A stretch of DNA of 64,000 nucleotides from Desulfarculales bacterium UBA696 (GCA_002298995.1 DBMO01000002.1:233864-297863), one strand, 5' to 3'; shown: positions 15,845 to 25,665, counted from the first letter of the stretch. The notes: a model not told the origin generated them from the sequence alone. Numbers and translations: made by a program.

Positions 15845-17614
15845 TTGGAAAATCAATCCGTTGAAAATGTAAGATGGAACCTTGGCGACCTTTATGCCGG
15901 GCCGGACGCTCCGGAGATCGCGGCCGATGGACTGTGGTGCCGCGAGAGGGCCGGGAAGTTTTCCCGCTACCGCGGAAAGGTTGGCGGGCTGGGCGCGCCC
16001 GATCTGCTGGATGCCGTGAGGTCTCTCGAAGATCTGAACGAGCGGGCGCAAAAGCTGCTTGCCTATTCTTACCTCTATTTTTCCACCCGGACCCAGGACC
16101 CGGCGGCGAGCGGACTTTTTCAGGCCCAGAAGGAACTCTACAGCGGGTTGCAGCGGGACACGCTTTTTTTCGAACTTGAATGGACCAAGATCGATGAGGA
16201 CCGGGCTCTGGCGCTTGCATCCGATCCAGCCCTTTCTAAATACCGGCATCATCTGATGTCGATCAGGCGGTATGGGCCGCACCTTCTCAGCGAGCCCGAG
16301 GAGCGCATTCTGGCTGAAAAAGAGCCGGCCGGGGCATCCGCCTGGAGTGCTCTGTTCGACAAGATGCTCAGCCGGCTGGAATTCGGCCCGAATAAAAGGA
16401 CCGAATCGGAGGTCCTATCCGAGTTATATCATCCCGAGCGCGAGGTCCGGCGAAAGGCCGCGGTAGAGCTTACCGAAGGACTCGAATCGTTGCTGCCCCC
16501 GCTTACCCATATTTTCAACACAATACTGCTCGATAAATCTATCGACGACCGGCTGCGAAAGTATCCGAACTGGATAAGCTCCCGGAACCTTGACAACGAG
16601 GCCGATGACGGGATGGTCGAGGCCCTCGTGTCGGCGGTTTCGTCTCGCTATGACATTGTCGAGCGCTACTACGCGTTGAAGCGCCGGGTCCTGGGCTACG
16701 ACGACCTCTTTGATTACGACCGGTACGCGCCTTTGCCCGGTCTTTCGCAGGAGAAATATTCCTGGGAAGAGGCCAGGGAGACGGTCCTTTCGGCTTACGG
16801 GGCTTTCTCGCCCAAAATGGCGGGGATAGCGTCACTGTTTTTCGAAAAGGGGTGGATCCACGCTCCAGTTCGCCCCGGAAAACGAAGCGGCGCCTTTTCA
16901 CATTCAGTGGTCCCGTCTGCCCACCCCTACGTTTTGCTGAATTTTACCGGCAAGCAGCGCGACGTCATGACCCTTGCCCACGAACTCGGGCACGGAGTTC
17001 ACCAGTACCTGGCAAGAGAGCAAGGCCTTTTCAACTCCGAGACCCCACTCACTACCGCTGAAAGCGCATCGGTTTTCGGCGAAATGCTCGTTTTTCGACA
17101 CATCCTCGGCAAAATGGAAGACCCCGCACAGAGGCGGGCATTTCTTTGCTCTAAAATTGAAGATATTATCGCGACGGTATTTCGCCAGGTCTCGATGAAC
17201 CGTTTCGAGGAGGCTGTCCACAATGCGCGGCGCACGAGGGGCGAACTGGACCCGGAATTTATCTCGAATGCCTGGATGGATACGCAGCGCGCGATGTTTG
17301 GCGATTCAATGCGCCTTCTTGATCACTACCGCATCTGGTGGTCCTATATCCCACACTTCGTGCACTCGCCCGGCTACGTCTACGCCTATGCGTTCGGGGA
17401 ACTGCTGGTGCTTGCGCTCTACGATAAGTACATGCGCGAGAAAGATGGTTTTGAGCCGATGTACCTCGAATTTCTCGCATCGGGGGGAAAGGACAAACCA
17501 GGCGAGCTTCTGCGACCCTTTGGGATCGATTTGTCAGACCCAGGGTTCTGGGACCGCGGATTATCGATAATCGACGGCCTGCTCCACGAGGCCGAGGGGG
17601 AAACAAATGCTTGA
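15845..17614 (+). CDS. pepF: M3 family oligoendopeptidase (PepF type)
   Basis: A 589-residue zinc peptidase that cuts short peptides in the cytoplasm. The active site HELGH is at residues 379-383 (LAHELGHGVHQYL), with the downstream zinc ligand region TAESASVFGEML. The N-terminal helical domain (about 1-200) is typical for PepF/M3B. The open frame extends 73 codons further upstream, overlapping the Uma2 gene, but TTG at 15845 has the run GAAGGGGGGGG before it and gives the family's normal N-terminus (VENVRWNLGDLY). It overlaps pyruvate kinase by eight bases. The ribosome binding site is a run of eight G. Confidence 0.88.
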   Translation: MENQSVENVRWNLGDLYAGPDAPEIAADGLWCRERAGKFSRYRGKVGGLGAPDLLDAVRSLEDLNERAQKLLAYSYLYFSTRTQDPAASGLFQAQKELYSGLQRDTLFFELEWTKIDEDRALALASDPALSKYRHHLMSIRRYGPHLLSEPEERILAEKEPAGASAWSALFDKMLSRLEFGPNKRTESEVLSELYHPEREVRRKAAVELTEGLESLLPPLTHIFNTILLDKSIDDRLRKYPNWISSRNLDNEADDGMVEALVSAVSSRYDIVERYYALKRRVLGYDDLFDYDRYAPLPGLSQEKYSWEEARETVLSAYGAFSPKMAGIASLFFEKGWIHAPVRPGKRSGAFSHSVVPSAHPYVLLNFTGKQRDVMTLAHELGHGVHQYLAREQGLFNSETPLTTAESASVFGEMLVFRHILGKMEDPAQRRAFLCSKIEDIIATVFRQVSMNRFEEAVHNARRTRGELDPEFISNAWMDTQRAMFGDSMRLLDHYRIWWSYIPHFVHSPGYVYAYAFGELLVLALYDKYMREKDGFEPMYLEFLASGGKDKPGELLRPFGIDLSDPGFWDRGLSIIDGLLHEAEGETNA

Positions 17615-19055
17615 TCTGAAAAGAAAAGCGGTTTTCAGAAAGACGAAGATTGTCTGCACCATTGGTCCTCGGACGAATTCGCCCGAAATGATGGCAGAGT
17701 TGATCGAAACGGGGATGGACATTGCCCGCCTCAATTTTTCCCACGGCACCCAGGAAGAGCATCGCCAGACTATAAGGATGATGCGCTCCGTTTCCGCCCA
17801 GGCCGGCAAGGAAATCGGGATACTCCAGGACCTCAGCGGCCCCAAAATCCGCCTGGGAATCCTCAAGGAAGGCAAGGTGATGCTGCATCATGGGGACCGC
17901 GTGGTTCTCTTTCCCGGAGAAAAGTCAGGTGATGAAAGGATACCCGTTAACTATCCGGGGCTTGCGCTAGACGTCGAGGTTGGAAACATTATCTTGCTGG
18001 CCGACGGCACGGTTCAGTTAAATGTGGTTGAAAAAAGCGGCGAAAATATCATTTGCAGGGTGAGCGTCGGAGGGGTGATAGCGTCCCACAAGGGAGTCAA
18101 TCTGCCGCTAAGCCGCTTAAGCGTCAAGGCCTTTACCGAAAAAGACCGCTCGGACCTCGCTGTTGGGCTTGAAGAAAAGGTGGACTTCGTTGCGCTCTCG
18201 TTTGTGCGAAGCGCCGACGATCTTTCGGAGATACGGGAAATACTCGGAAAAATCGACCACGCGCCCATGCTTATCGCGAAAATCGAAAAGCCTCAGGCGG
18301 TCGAGAACTTCGAACAGATACTAACCGTGGTCGATGGGGTAATGGTTGCAAGAGGCGACCTCGGGGTCGAAATGCCGCTCGATGAGGTGCCGATCATTCA
18401 GAAAAAAATCATCCGCATGTCACGGCAGGCCGGAAAACCCGTCATTACGGCGACCCAGATGCTGACCTCAATGCTGGAAAACCCGAGACCCACCCGGGCG
18501 GAGGCGACCGACGTCGCCAACGCCATCCTGGACGGCACCGACGCCCTGATGCTCTCGGACGAGACCACCATCGGAAATTTTCCGATTAACGCTGTCGCCA
18601 CCCTGGACCGCATAGCCGGGACCACCGAGCCCTATATCGACGAACGCGCATTCCTCGATGAGGAAGTCTCCGGATTTTTGCAAACGGTGCCGGCCGCGAT
18701 CAGCCGCGCCGCCTGCGGACTAGCCCTCGATATCGGGGCTTCCGCAATTGTGGCCTCTTCCTCCTCCGGGAATACGGCAAGGCTTATCGCAAGATACCGG
18801 CCGTCGGTGCCCATAATATCTTTGACGGATCACGTCCAGACCCTGCGCCAGTTGACGCTCTCCTGGGGCGTGTCGCCACACCTGGTAAGCGCCTTCGTGG
18901 ATACCGACCAGATGTTTGCATCCGCCAGGAACTGGGCCATTCAGAGCCGGATGGCCATGCCCGGTGACTGCCTGGTAATTACCGCCGGCGTCCCCGTCGG
19001 GGTTTCCGGTACGACCAATCTGCTCAAGGTGATGGAAATTCAGAATCATGAATAA
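17607..19055 (+). CDS. pyk: Pyruvate kinase
   Basis: A 482-residue cytoplasmic enzyme that turns phosphoenolpyruvate and ADP into pyruvate and ATP, the last step of glycolysis. It shows FRKTKIVCTIGPRTNS, MDIARLNFSHGT, the catalytic loop MLIAKIEKPQAVENF, VARGDLGVEMP and KPVITATQMLTSM, followed by the C-terminal domain with the pattern SSSSGNTARLIA. Full length for the family. Its start lies inside the last codons of the oligoendopeptidase gene, so the pair is probably one transcript. Confidence 0.95.
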   Translation: MLDLKRKAVFRKTKIVCTIGPRTNSPEMMAELIETGMDIARLNFSHGTQEEHRQTIRMMRSVSAQAGKEIGILQDLSGPKIRLGILKEGKVMLHHGDRVVLFPGEKSGDERIPVNYPGLALDVEVGNIILLADGTVQLNVVEKSGENIICRVSVGGVIASHKGVNLPLSRLSVKAFTEKDRSDLAVGLEEKVDFVALSFVRSADDLSEIREILGKIDHAPMLIAKIEKPQAVENFEQILTVVDGVMVARGDLGVEMPLDEVPIIQKKIIRMSRQAGKPVITATQMLTSMLENPRPTRAEATDVANAILDGTDALMLSDETTIGNFPINAVATLDRIAGTTEPYIDERAFLDEEVSGFLQTVPAAISRAACGLALDIGASAIVASSSSGNTARLIARYRPSVPIISLTDHVQTLRQLTLSWGVSPHLVSAFVDTDQMFASARNWAIQSRMAMPGDCLVITAGVPVGVSGTTNLLKVMEIQNHE

Positions 19056-19144
19056 TTAGTCGCCAAAGTTTGAGCCTGCCATCGTCCAGGATAAAAGATG
19101 GTCTTGGGGCGGGCCTTCGAGCCTGCCGCATTCCTACATTTGGC

Positions 19145-19174
19145 TTGTGGAAAAAGGAGAATGTAAATTATACT
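19145..19174 (+). promoter_or_regulatory. Possible promoter of ubiA-ubiD
   Basis: TTGTGG (19145-19150) and TATACT (19169-19174) are 18 bases apart, a fair sigma-70 match 91 bases before the ubiA start. No terminator is visible between pyk and this site, so read-through from pyk is also possible. Confidence 0.35.
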
Positions 19175-19264
19175 TACGCCCGCGCCGGTCAAGGCGGAGT
19201 TGCAGGCAGGCTGGAAAGCCCGCCCAACCAGTCCTGTTAGAGTAATGTTGTTGGAGGAAGAAGT

Positions 19265-20143
19265 TTGGGAGCGCGGGAAGCCATTATCTGGGGTAAGATC
19301 CAGACCTACGGACGTCTGATCAAGTTCAGCCATACCATATTCGCCCTGCCGTTTGCGCTGGGGGCGGTTTTACTTGCCAACCGGCAGCATTCCGTAACCC
19401 CCCGCACACTTCTCATAATCCTGATTGCAATGGCTTCCGCGAGGTCGGCGGCAATGGGTTTCAACCGATTCGCCGACTATCGCTACGACCGCCTGAACCC
19501 CCGTACGGCAGGGCGGCCCAACATCACGGGGATGGTGGATAACGGCTCGGTACTGGCTTTTGTCCTGATCTCCGCGGCTGTTTTCATCCTGTGCGCCGCC
19601 TTTCTCGGCAGGACATGCCTCATTTTGTCGTTTCCGGTGCTTGGAGTGCTCTTTTTTTACTCGTTTACCAAGCGTTTTACTTCCATGTCCCACCTCTTTC
19701 TTGGCTTTGCCATAGGGTTGGCGCCAGCCGGGGCATGGGTCGCCGTCGCGGGCTATCTCGATTCCCGGATACTGCTCCTGTCGCTTGCCCTTATGACCTA
19801 TATAGCCGGGTTCGACATTCTCTACGCGTGCCAGGATATCGAATTCGACCGGGGCCAGCGGCTTTTCTCGATCCCCGCCTGCATGGGTGTTCGCAGCGCG
19901 CTGCGGGTTTCAATCGCCCTCCACGCAGTGACTTTTATTTGCCTGCTTTCGGTACATTTCGCATTCGGGTTGGGCAACATCTATCTCTTTTTCCTTGCGG
20001 TAATAAGCGCCCTTCTGATAGCAGAGCACAGGCTGGTGCGCCCGGACTGCCTCGAGAATATCAATATCGCATTTTTCCACGTAAACAGCGCGATTTCCAT
20101 TCTGCTGTTCCTCGGAATACTCGCCGGGACCTATAATCTTTGA
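19265..20143 (+). CDS. UbiA-type prenyltransferase (menaquinone, MqnP-like)
   Basis: A 292-residue integral membrane protein with about eight hydrophobic segments. The two aspartate-rich motifs of UbiA prenyltransferases are present: NRFADYRYDRLNPRTAGRP (residues about 71-89) and DILYACQDIEFDRGQ (about 188-202). It attaches a polyprenyl chain to an aromatic acid. The next gene, a UbiD decarboxylase, overlaps it by four bases; this pair is typical of the futalosine menaquinone pathway in anaerobes, where it would be MqnP. The start is TTG at 19265 behind GGAGGAAGAAG. No other mqn gene is in the window. Confidence 0.88.
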   Translation: MGAREAIIWGKIQTYGRLIKFSHTIFALPFALGAVLLANRQHSVTPRTLLIILIAMASARSAAMGFNRFADYRYDRLNPRTAGRPNITGMVDNGSVLAFVLISAAVFILCAAFLGRTCLILSFPVLGVLFFYSFTKRFTSMSHLFLGFAIGLAPAGAWVAVAGYLDSRILLLSLALMTYIAGFDILYACQDIEFDRGQRLFSIPACMGVRSALRVSIALHAVTFICLLSVHFAFGLGNIYLFFLAVISALLIAEHRLVRPDCLENINIAFFHVNSAISILLFLGILAGTYNL

Positions 20144-22017
20144 AACTTTCCCACTTCGGGCATCACTATAAAATGAAAAACGCATATCAAAATCTGGGTG
20201 AATTCATATCCGACCTCGAACGGGCCGGCGAACTGTTACGCATTAAAGCGCCGGTGTCCAGGGACCTGGAAATAACGCACATAACCGATCTTGCATCGAA
20301 GGCCCCGTCGGGCGGCAAGGCCCTTCTTTTCGAAAATGTTCGTGAATCGCGGTTTCCGGTACTCACAAACGCATTCGGCAGCGAGCGCCGCGTCTGCATG
20401 GCCCTTGGGACCGATTCACTGGATAGCCTCGCCGAACGGCTCGACAAATTCGTAAAGATAGAGCCGCCAAAATCTTTCGGGCAGCTGATAAAAATGCTCC
20501 CGATGGGGGTCGATCTCCTGCGGTTTTTTCCTCGAAAGGTCAGCAGCGCTCCCTGCCGGGAGGTTGTTTATCGTGGGGACGCAGTGGATTTGTCGATGCT
20601 CCCGGTGCTAAAATGCTGGCCCCAGGATGGCGGCCCTTTCGTGACCCTTCCGGTTGTATTTACGAAGAGCTTGGAGACGGGAAGGCGAAACGCCGGCATG
20701 TACCGCCTCCAGATCTTCGACCGCAACACCACGGGGATGCACTGGCACATACACAAAGACGGCTCCCACTATTTCCAGGAATACCGGCGGGCAGGCAAGC
20801 GCATGCCGGTTGCGGTCGCCATTGGAAGCGATCCCGCCGCGACCTACGCCGCAACCGCCCCTCTGCCGCGCGGGATAGACGAAATGATGCTCGCCGGCTT
20901 TATCCGCAGAAAGCCCGTCCAGATGACACGCTGCCTCACTGTCGATCTCGAGGTCCCGGCCGAGGCCGAATTCGTACTCGAAGGGTATGTCGATCCGGAA
21001 GAGTTGCGAGTCGAAGGACCTTTCGGCGATCACACGGGCTACTATTCGCTAATCGGCGAGTACCCGGTCTTCCACGTTACGGCGATAACCCACCGCAAGG
21101 ACCCGGTCTATTCGGCAACAATTGTCGGACGTCCGCCCATGGAGGACTGCTGGCTTGCAAAGGCAACCGAGCGGATTTTCCTTCCATTGCTGGGCGCTGT
21201 TCTTCCCGAGGTAAAAGATTTCTGGATGCCCTGGGAAGGTGTGTTTCACAATATCGTGGTCGTGGCTATCGATAAGGAATATCCCGGGCACGCCCGGAGG
21301 ATAATGAGCGCCCTTTGGGGGCAGGGGCAGATGAGTTTTTCAAAGGCACTGGTGTTGGTCGACAGCAATGTAAATCTGGGGTCCCCAAGGGATGTGCTTT
21401 CCACGATTCTCAACGAAATGGACCTTGAAAGCGATATTTTCATCAGCGAAGGCGTCCTGGACGTTCTCGATCACAGCGCTCCCGAACCGCTTTTCGGGGC
21501 CAAGATAGGCCTTGACGCAACCCGCAGAAGACCTGACGAAAAGGAGCGCGTCCATGCCGGAGCGGCCCGTGGGGACATGCCTATCCCGGATGAGAAAACC
21601 ACCTCGAAACTGATCTCATCCACATCAAAGCTGCTCGTCTCTTCCCACGCCCCTCCCCTGCCGGTCCGGAACCGCGTGCTGCTGCTCAATTTCGCAAGGG
21701 ATGGGAAAACCCCCGGCCGAAGAGTGCTGGAAAAAATTCTCTCAAAAGGCGGATTGGAAGCATTTTCGATTTTCGTGCTCGTCGACCCGGCAATCGATTT
21801 GAAGGACTACTCGCTGGTGCTCTGGAAGATATTCAACAACGTCGATCCCGCGCGGGACATCATCAAGCGCAACGGCAGAATAGCAGTTGATGCAACCAAA
21901 AAAGGCCCCGAAGACGGTCATGCCCGCGAGTGGCCCGACGACATAGAGATGGACCCGCAAATCGTTCGCCAGGTTCAAAGACGCGCGAAGGAGCTGGGGA
22001 TAGAAGCTTTTCTTTAA
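20140..22017 (+). CDS. UbiD family decarboxylase (menaquinone, MqnL-like)
   Basis: A 625-residue decarboxylase of the UbiD family, which needs prenylated FMN. The family pattern is clear: MYRLQIFDRNTTGMHWHIHKDGS, RMPVAVAIGSDP, LRVEGPFGDHTGYYS with the catalytic Glu region, and SATIVGRPPMEDCW. It is longer than E. coli UbiD (497), as usual for the menaquinone-linked form. It should remove the carboxyl group after prenylation by the preceding UbiA. TTG at 20140 overlaps the ubiA stop as TTGA; ATG at 20173 (MKNAYQNLGEF) is the alternative and matches family starts better, but lacks its own ribosome binding site. Confidence 0.9.
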   Translation: MKLSHFGHHYKMKNAYQNLGEFISDLERAGELLRIKAPVSRDLEITHITDLASKAPSGGKALLFENVRESRFPVLTNAFGSERRVCMALGTDSLDSLAERLDKFVKIEPPKSFGQLIKMLPMGVDLLRFFPRKVSSAPCREVVYRGDAVDLSMLPVLKCWPQDGGPFVTLPVVFTKSLETGRRNAGMYRLQIFDRNTTGMHWHIHKDGSHYFQEYRRAGKRMPVAVAIGSDPAATYAATAPLPRGIDEMMLAGFIRRKPVQMTRCLTVDLEVPAEAEFVLEGYVDPEELRVEGPFGDHTGYYSLIGEYPVFHVTAITHRKDPVYSATIVGRPPMEDCWLAKATERIFLPLLGAVLPEVKDFWMPWEGVFHNIVVVAIDKEYPGHARRIMSALWGQGQMSFSKALVLVDSNVNLGSPRDVLSTILNEMDLESDIFISEGVLDVLDHSAPEPLFGAKIGLDATRRRPDEKERVHAGAARGDMPIPDEKTTSKLISSTSKLLVSSHAPPLPVRNRVLLLNFARDGKTPGRRVLEKILSKGGLEAFSIFVLVDPAIDLKDYSLVLWKIFNNVDPARDIIKRNGRIAVDATKKGPEDGHAREWPDDIEMDPQIVRQVQRRAKELGIEAFL

Positions 22018-22041
22018 TGAGGAATTTCCGGCGGATTAGCC

Positions 22042-23478
22042 ATGCTCTTTAATTCTTACGAGTTCATATTCCTTTTTCTGCCGATCACGCTTTTTGCGTT
22101 CTTTTTTCTGTCACGATTAAAATTTCTAAAGCTCGCAACATTTGTCCTCGTGGCTGCCTCTCTGGTTTTTTATTCCTACTGGGATTACAGGTATATACCA
22201 CTGCTGATCGGGTCTATACTGTTTAACTACAAGATTGGCAAAATGATCGAGAATTCGCCCAGGCAATGGCTTTTGGTCATTGGCCTGACTGTGAATATAG
22301 GACTTCTTTCGTTTTTTAAATATACCTGTTTCTTTCTATACTCATGCAACTCTCTCCTGAGTACATCTTTACCCATTCCAGAGATCGTTATGCCGATAGG
22401 CATATCCTTTTTCACCTTCACCCAGATCGCCTATCTCGTGGATGCCTACAGGGGAGAGACCAAGGGATACGACCTCCTTTCGTACAGCCTTTTTGTCACC
22501 TTCTTCCCCCACCTGATCGCCGGACCTATTCTGTACCATAAGGATATGATCCCTCAATTCCGGAGCACCAGCCACTTTACATTCTCCCACGAAAACATGG
22601 CTCGTGGACTCGTGCTCTTCGGACTTGGACTCTTCAAGAAGGTGTTGATAGCCGATAAACTCTCCGTGCTGGCAGGGCCGGTCTTCGACAGGCCGGAAGT
22701 GGCGACTTTTCTTGATGCGTGGGGTGGAGCCCTCGCCTATACTTTCCAGCTCTACTTTGATTTTTCAGGCTATACCGATATGGCCCTTGGGATCGGGCTG
22801 ATGTTGAACGTATCTCTGCCCATTAACTTCAACTCTCCGTATCGTGCCACATCTATTATCGATTTTTGGAAAAGATGGCATATAACCTTGTCCACCTTTC
22901 TCAAAAAGTACCTCTATATTCCACTGGGCGGCAATCGATGCGGTGAGGCGAGAAAAACCTTCAATGTAATGGTTACGATGCTGCTTGGCGGCCTCTGGCA
23001 TGGCGCGGGATGGACCTTCGTTATCTGGGGAGGTCTTCACGGCGTTTATGTGCTGATAAATCACGGCTGGAGGAAGCTCGATATTCCCATGCCCCTGATT
23101 CTCGGGCGGACCCTCACATTTATTGCGGTTGTTTTTGCCTGGGTATTTTTCAGGGCGCAATCGGTATCTGACGCGATTGTGCTCGTAAGAGCGATGTTCG
23201 GGGGCAACGGCTTTGTCCTGCCTCAGCAAAACGCTCACTTTCTGCGATTTTTTGGCGGCTTGGGCATCGAGTTTGCCAACGTGCAAAAAGTTGCCACACT
23301 CGAAAAGATTGCGCTTCTTTTGGGCCTGTACCTGATTGTCCTGCATATCAAGGAGAACCAGGATATGCTTGGCTACCTTCGTCCCAGATGGTGGACGGCG
23401 GTCGGGGCCGGTATTTTTGTCGCAGTCACCATCTTATCCATAAATAAAGTAACTGAATTCTTGTATTTCCAATTTTGA
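22042..23478 (+). CDS. MBOAT family O-acyltransferase (AlgI-like)
   Basis: A 478-residue membrane protein with about a dozen hydrophobic segments. It begins MLFNSYEFIFLFLPITL, the standard start of AlgI-like MBOAT proteins, and has MPIGISFFTFTQIAYLVDAY, FQLYFDFSGYTDMALG, FWKRWHITLS and the catalytic His motif GGLWHGAGWTF. Such proteins transfer acetyl groups across the membrane onto exported polysaccharides or cell-wall polymers. The next gene encodes an SGNH-like protein, the usual partner that finishes the transfer. The polymer modified is not evident. Confidence 0.92.
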   Translation: MLFNSYEFIFLFLPITLFAFFFLSRLKFLKLATFVLVAASLVFYSYWDYRYIPLLIGSILFNYKIGKMIENSPRQWLLVIGLTVNIGLLSFFKYTCFFLYSCNSLLSTSLPIPEIVMPIGISFFTFTQIAYLVDAYRGETKGYDLLSYSLFVTFFPHLIAGPILYHKDMIPQFRSTSHFTFSHENMARGLVLFGLGLFKKVLIADKLSVLAGPVFDRPEVATFLDAWGGALAYTFQLYFDFSGYTDMALGIGLMLNVSLPINFNSPYRATSIIDFWKRWHITLSTFLKKYLYIPLGGNRCGEARKTFNVMVTMLLGGLWHGAGWTFVIWGGLHGVYVLINHGWRKLDIPMPLILGRTLTFIAVVFAWVFFRAQSVSDAIVLVRAMFGGNGFVLPQQNAHFLRFFGGLGIEFANVQKVATLEKIALLLGLYLIVLHIKENQDMLGYLRPRWWTAVGAGIFVAVTILSINKVTEFLYFQF

Positions 23479-23484
23479 GAGAAA

Positions 23485-24519
23485 ATGGGCTACCAAAAAT
23501 TCAACATTATATTTTTTTCAACGCTTCTCGCCGCACTTTGCATTTGCGGAATAATAAACTACGTGCTCGATCCCTACACTATTTTCCACGAAGATTTCAG
23601 GGATCTGACCAGAGAACCCAACGGCCACTTCATAAAAATGAAGTACCTCGTCAAGAATCCATCCCGCTACGATTCCTTTTTGTTTGGATCCTCGCGCGTA
23701 GGGCACATAGATACCGAAAAAATACCGGGGGGAAGGTTTTATAACGTTTATTACTCGGAGGGGCTTCCGGCTGAGTTTCTGAGCAATATCAACATACTTT
23801 TGGATAGTGGCGTTCCAGTCAAAAATGTACTGATCGGTCTGGATGAGTTCTCCTATAAGATCGACCCTGAATCTCACAATGACACAGGGCTGCGTCAGCC
23901 GTACGGAACGACCATGCAGAATTTCCGGTTTTACTGCAGGTATCTTTTTCATCTGCCCAGCACCGCGGCTTTGAAGGATAGACTCAAAGGTTCCCCGATT
24001 GGGATCGTCTATGACTTCCATAAAACCGGACTTCCGCTTCACATGCAAGTAGACGAGAAGATCGAAAAAGACAGAGAATCGCATACAGGCGCCCAGGGGT
24101 TTCAAATTCCCCTGCTCCATTACGAAGGGAACAGGATTGCACAAACCATAGCCGATATCGAAAAAATCAAGCACCTATGCGATTCCAGGGGAATCAAGCT
24201 GATCCTGTTCATAAATCCGATCCATAAAACAGCCTTGCTTCATTCCGACCTATCGCAGTTTGAAGAATTCAAGCGGAAGCTGGCATCGGTTAGCGGGTTT
24301 TTCGATTTTAGCGGCTGCAATTCGATAACCACGGACAACTACTACTACTATGAGACGACTCACTACCGCTACCTGGTAGGTGACCTGATGATCCAGCGAA
24401 TGTTCGACAGGGACGCCGCGGCTGTGCCGTCCGATTTCGGGATTTTCGTTACGAAAACCGATATCGAAGAGCACCTCAAAAACCTCAGGGCGAAAATCGA
24501 CTCCGAATGTTGTTCCTGA
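23485..24519 (+). CDS. SGNH-like partner protein of the MBOAT acyltransferase
   Basis: A 344-residue protein with one N-terminal membrane segment (about residues 8-26) that would place the rest in the periplasm. It has FLFGSSRVGHID (about 66-77), where the Ser of GSSR fits the SGNH nucleophile, a block LIGLDEFSYKIDP, IKLILFINPIHK, and near the end YYYETTHYRYLVGD, which fits the D/E-x-x-H block. I do not recognise a named family. The position six bases after the MBOAT gene fits an AlgX/DltD-type acetyl transfer partner. Function beyond that is inference. Confidence 0.7.
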   Translation: MGYQKFNIIFFSTLLAALCICGIINYVLDPYTIFHEDFRDLTREPNGHFIKMKYLVKNPSRYDSFLFGSSRVGHIDTEKIPGGRFYNVYYSEGLPAEFLSNINILLDSGVPVKNVLIGLDEFSYKIDPESHNDTGLRQPYGTTMQNFRFYCRYLFHLPSTAALKDRLKGSPIGIVYDFHKTGLPLHMQVDEKIEKDRESHTGAQGFQIPLLHYEGNRIAQTIADIEKIKHLCDSRGIKLILFINPIHKTALLHSDLSQFEEFKRKLASVSGFFDFSGCNSITTDNYYYYETTHYRYLVGDLMIQRMFDRDAAAVPSDFGIFVTKTDIEEHLKNLRAKIDSECCS

Positions 24520-24587
24520 ACCCGCAAGTCTAAAGGCCCAGGCCATCCCCGGACAATCAAACGCAGCTTGCCGGGGCAGCATCCACC

Positions 24588-25142
24588 CTAGGCCGCTGCC
24601 CTCGTGAGCGCTTCGAGCAGTTCCTCAAGGCCCCACGCGCCGTCGTAGCGAACGCCGTTAATGAAAAAAGTCGGCGTGCCGTTGACACCGGTCCTCACCC
24701 CGCTGCTGAAGTCCTCCCGTATGCGCCCCGAGTAAGCGCCGGCGAGAATTTCCGCCATGACGCGATCCGCATCCAGACCCAGTACTGCGGCATAGCCCGC
24801 GAGGTCTTCGTCCTCGAGAGCATCCTGGTTCTGAAACAAGATGTCATACATCTCCCAGAATTTCCCGTGGGCGCCGGCAGCCTCGGCGGCCTCCCCGGCA
24901 TGCTCGGCGTGAAGGTGGACAGTGGTTATCGGGAAATGTCGATAAGCAAAGCACAAACTATTGCCCAACTCACGCTGAATTGCCTTGACCACGGGATATG
25001 CCTGGCCGCAGAAGGGGCATTCAAAATCACCGTATTCGACAAGCTTAATAGGGGCCTCGATTGGCCCCATGATATGGTCGCGTCGAGCGTCCGGAAAAGC
25101 GAGCAGTTTTTTCGGACTTTTGAAGCCGAATGTTCTAATCAT
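24588..25142 (-). CDS. DsbA-family thioredoxin-fold protein
   Basis: A 184-residue protein of the DsbA-like thioredoxin fold. The redox motif is C42-P-F-C45 within VEYGDFECPFCGQAYPVVK; the cis-proline region is GVNGTPTFFINGVRYDG. No signal peptide is present, so this is a cytoplasmic type, like the disulfide reductases often found with peroxiredoxins. The start at 25142 follows directly on the stop of the peroxiredoxin gene (25144), so the two form an operon and the protein may serve as the reductant of the peroxiredoxin; that is inference. An earlier ATG at 25175 would overlap the upstream gene. Confidence 0.85.
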   Translation of the reverse strand: MIRTFGFKSPKKLLAFPDARRDHIMGPIEAPIKLVEYGDFECPFCGQAYPVVKAIQRELGNSLCFAYRHFPITTVHLHAEHAGEAAEAAGAHGKFWEMYDILFQNQDALEDEDLAGYAAVLGLDADRVMAEILAGAYSGRIREDFSSGVRTGVNGTPTFFINGVRYDGAWGLEELLEALTRAAA

Positions 25143-25143
25143 T

Positions 25144-25665
25144 TTATGCCGCCCTTCTCTCCCGAAGTTCTTCAAGGGCGGAAATAATTCCCGCGGCTCC
25201 AGGATTTACGCCTATTGGCGAAACGTGGCTCCAGTAAATTATGCGATCCGAGTCGATCACAAATAATGCCCGCTCGCTGACACCGTCGCCGTCACGGTAC
25301 ACACCATAAAGGCGGGCCACTGCTCCCTTTGGTTCGAAATCGGCAAGGAGCGGGAAATGCAGTTTGCGGTCTCCGGCAAAAGCAGCGTGGCACCATACGC
25401 CGTCAACCGAAATTCCTATGAGTGCCGCGCCAAGTCGCTGAAACTCCGGCAAGATTTCGTTATAGAGCGTCATCTGGTCACCGCAAACAGGGCTCCAATC
25501 GGCAGGGTAGAAGGCTAGTATTACGGGCTGACCACGGAATTCACTCAATCTGAGCCATTGGTCGGGGGTGCTTCTAAGGCTAAAATCCGGGGCCTCGTCG
25601 CCACGCGTGAGCACCGCGCGAAGACCTTTCGGGTACATTTTTTCGTATATCTTGTGCTTGTTCAT
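25144..25665 (-). CDS. Peroxiredoxin (AhpC/TSA family)
   Basis: A 173-residue thiol peroxidase. The peroxidatic cysteine is Cys61 in the motif PADWSPVCGDQ; upstream GDEAPDFSLRST and downstream LLADFEPKGAVARLYGVY are typical of AhpC/TSA proteins. It should reduce hydrogen peroxide or organic peroxides in the cytoplasm, useful in an anaerobe exposed to oxygen. The conserved second cysteine of two-Cys forms is not evident (Cys102 lies in GVWCHAAF), so a one-Cys or atypical mechanism with the adjacent CPFC protein is possible. Confidence 0.88.
   Translation of the reverse strand: MNKHKIYEKMYPKGLRAVLTRGDEAPDFSLRSTPDQWLRLSEFRGQPVILAFYPADWSPVCGDQMTLYNEILPEFQRLGAALIGISVDGVWCHAAFAGDRKLHFPLLADFEPKGAVARLYGVYRDGDGVSERALFVIDSDRIIYWSHVSPIGVNPGAAGIISALEELRERRAA

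Noticed and set aside
24547..24576. Hairpin CCCCGG...CCGGGG between two convergent genes.
   Set aside because: It could stall transcription on both strands, but there is no T run on either side.
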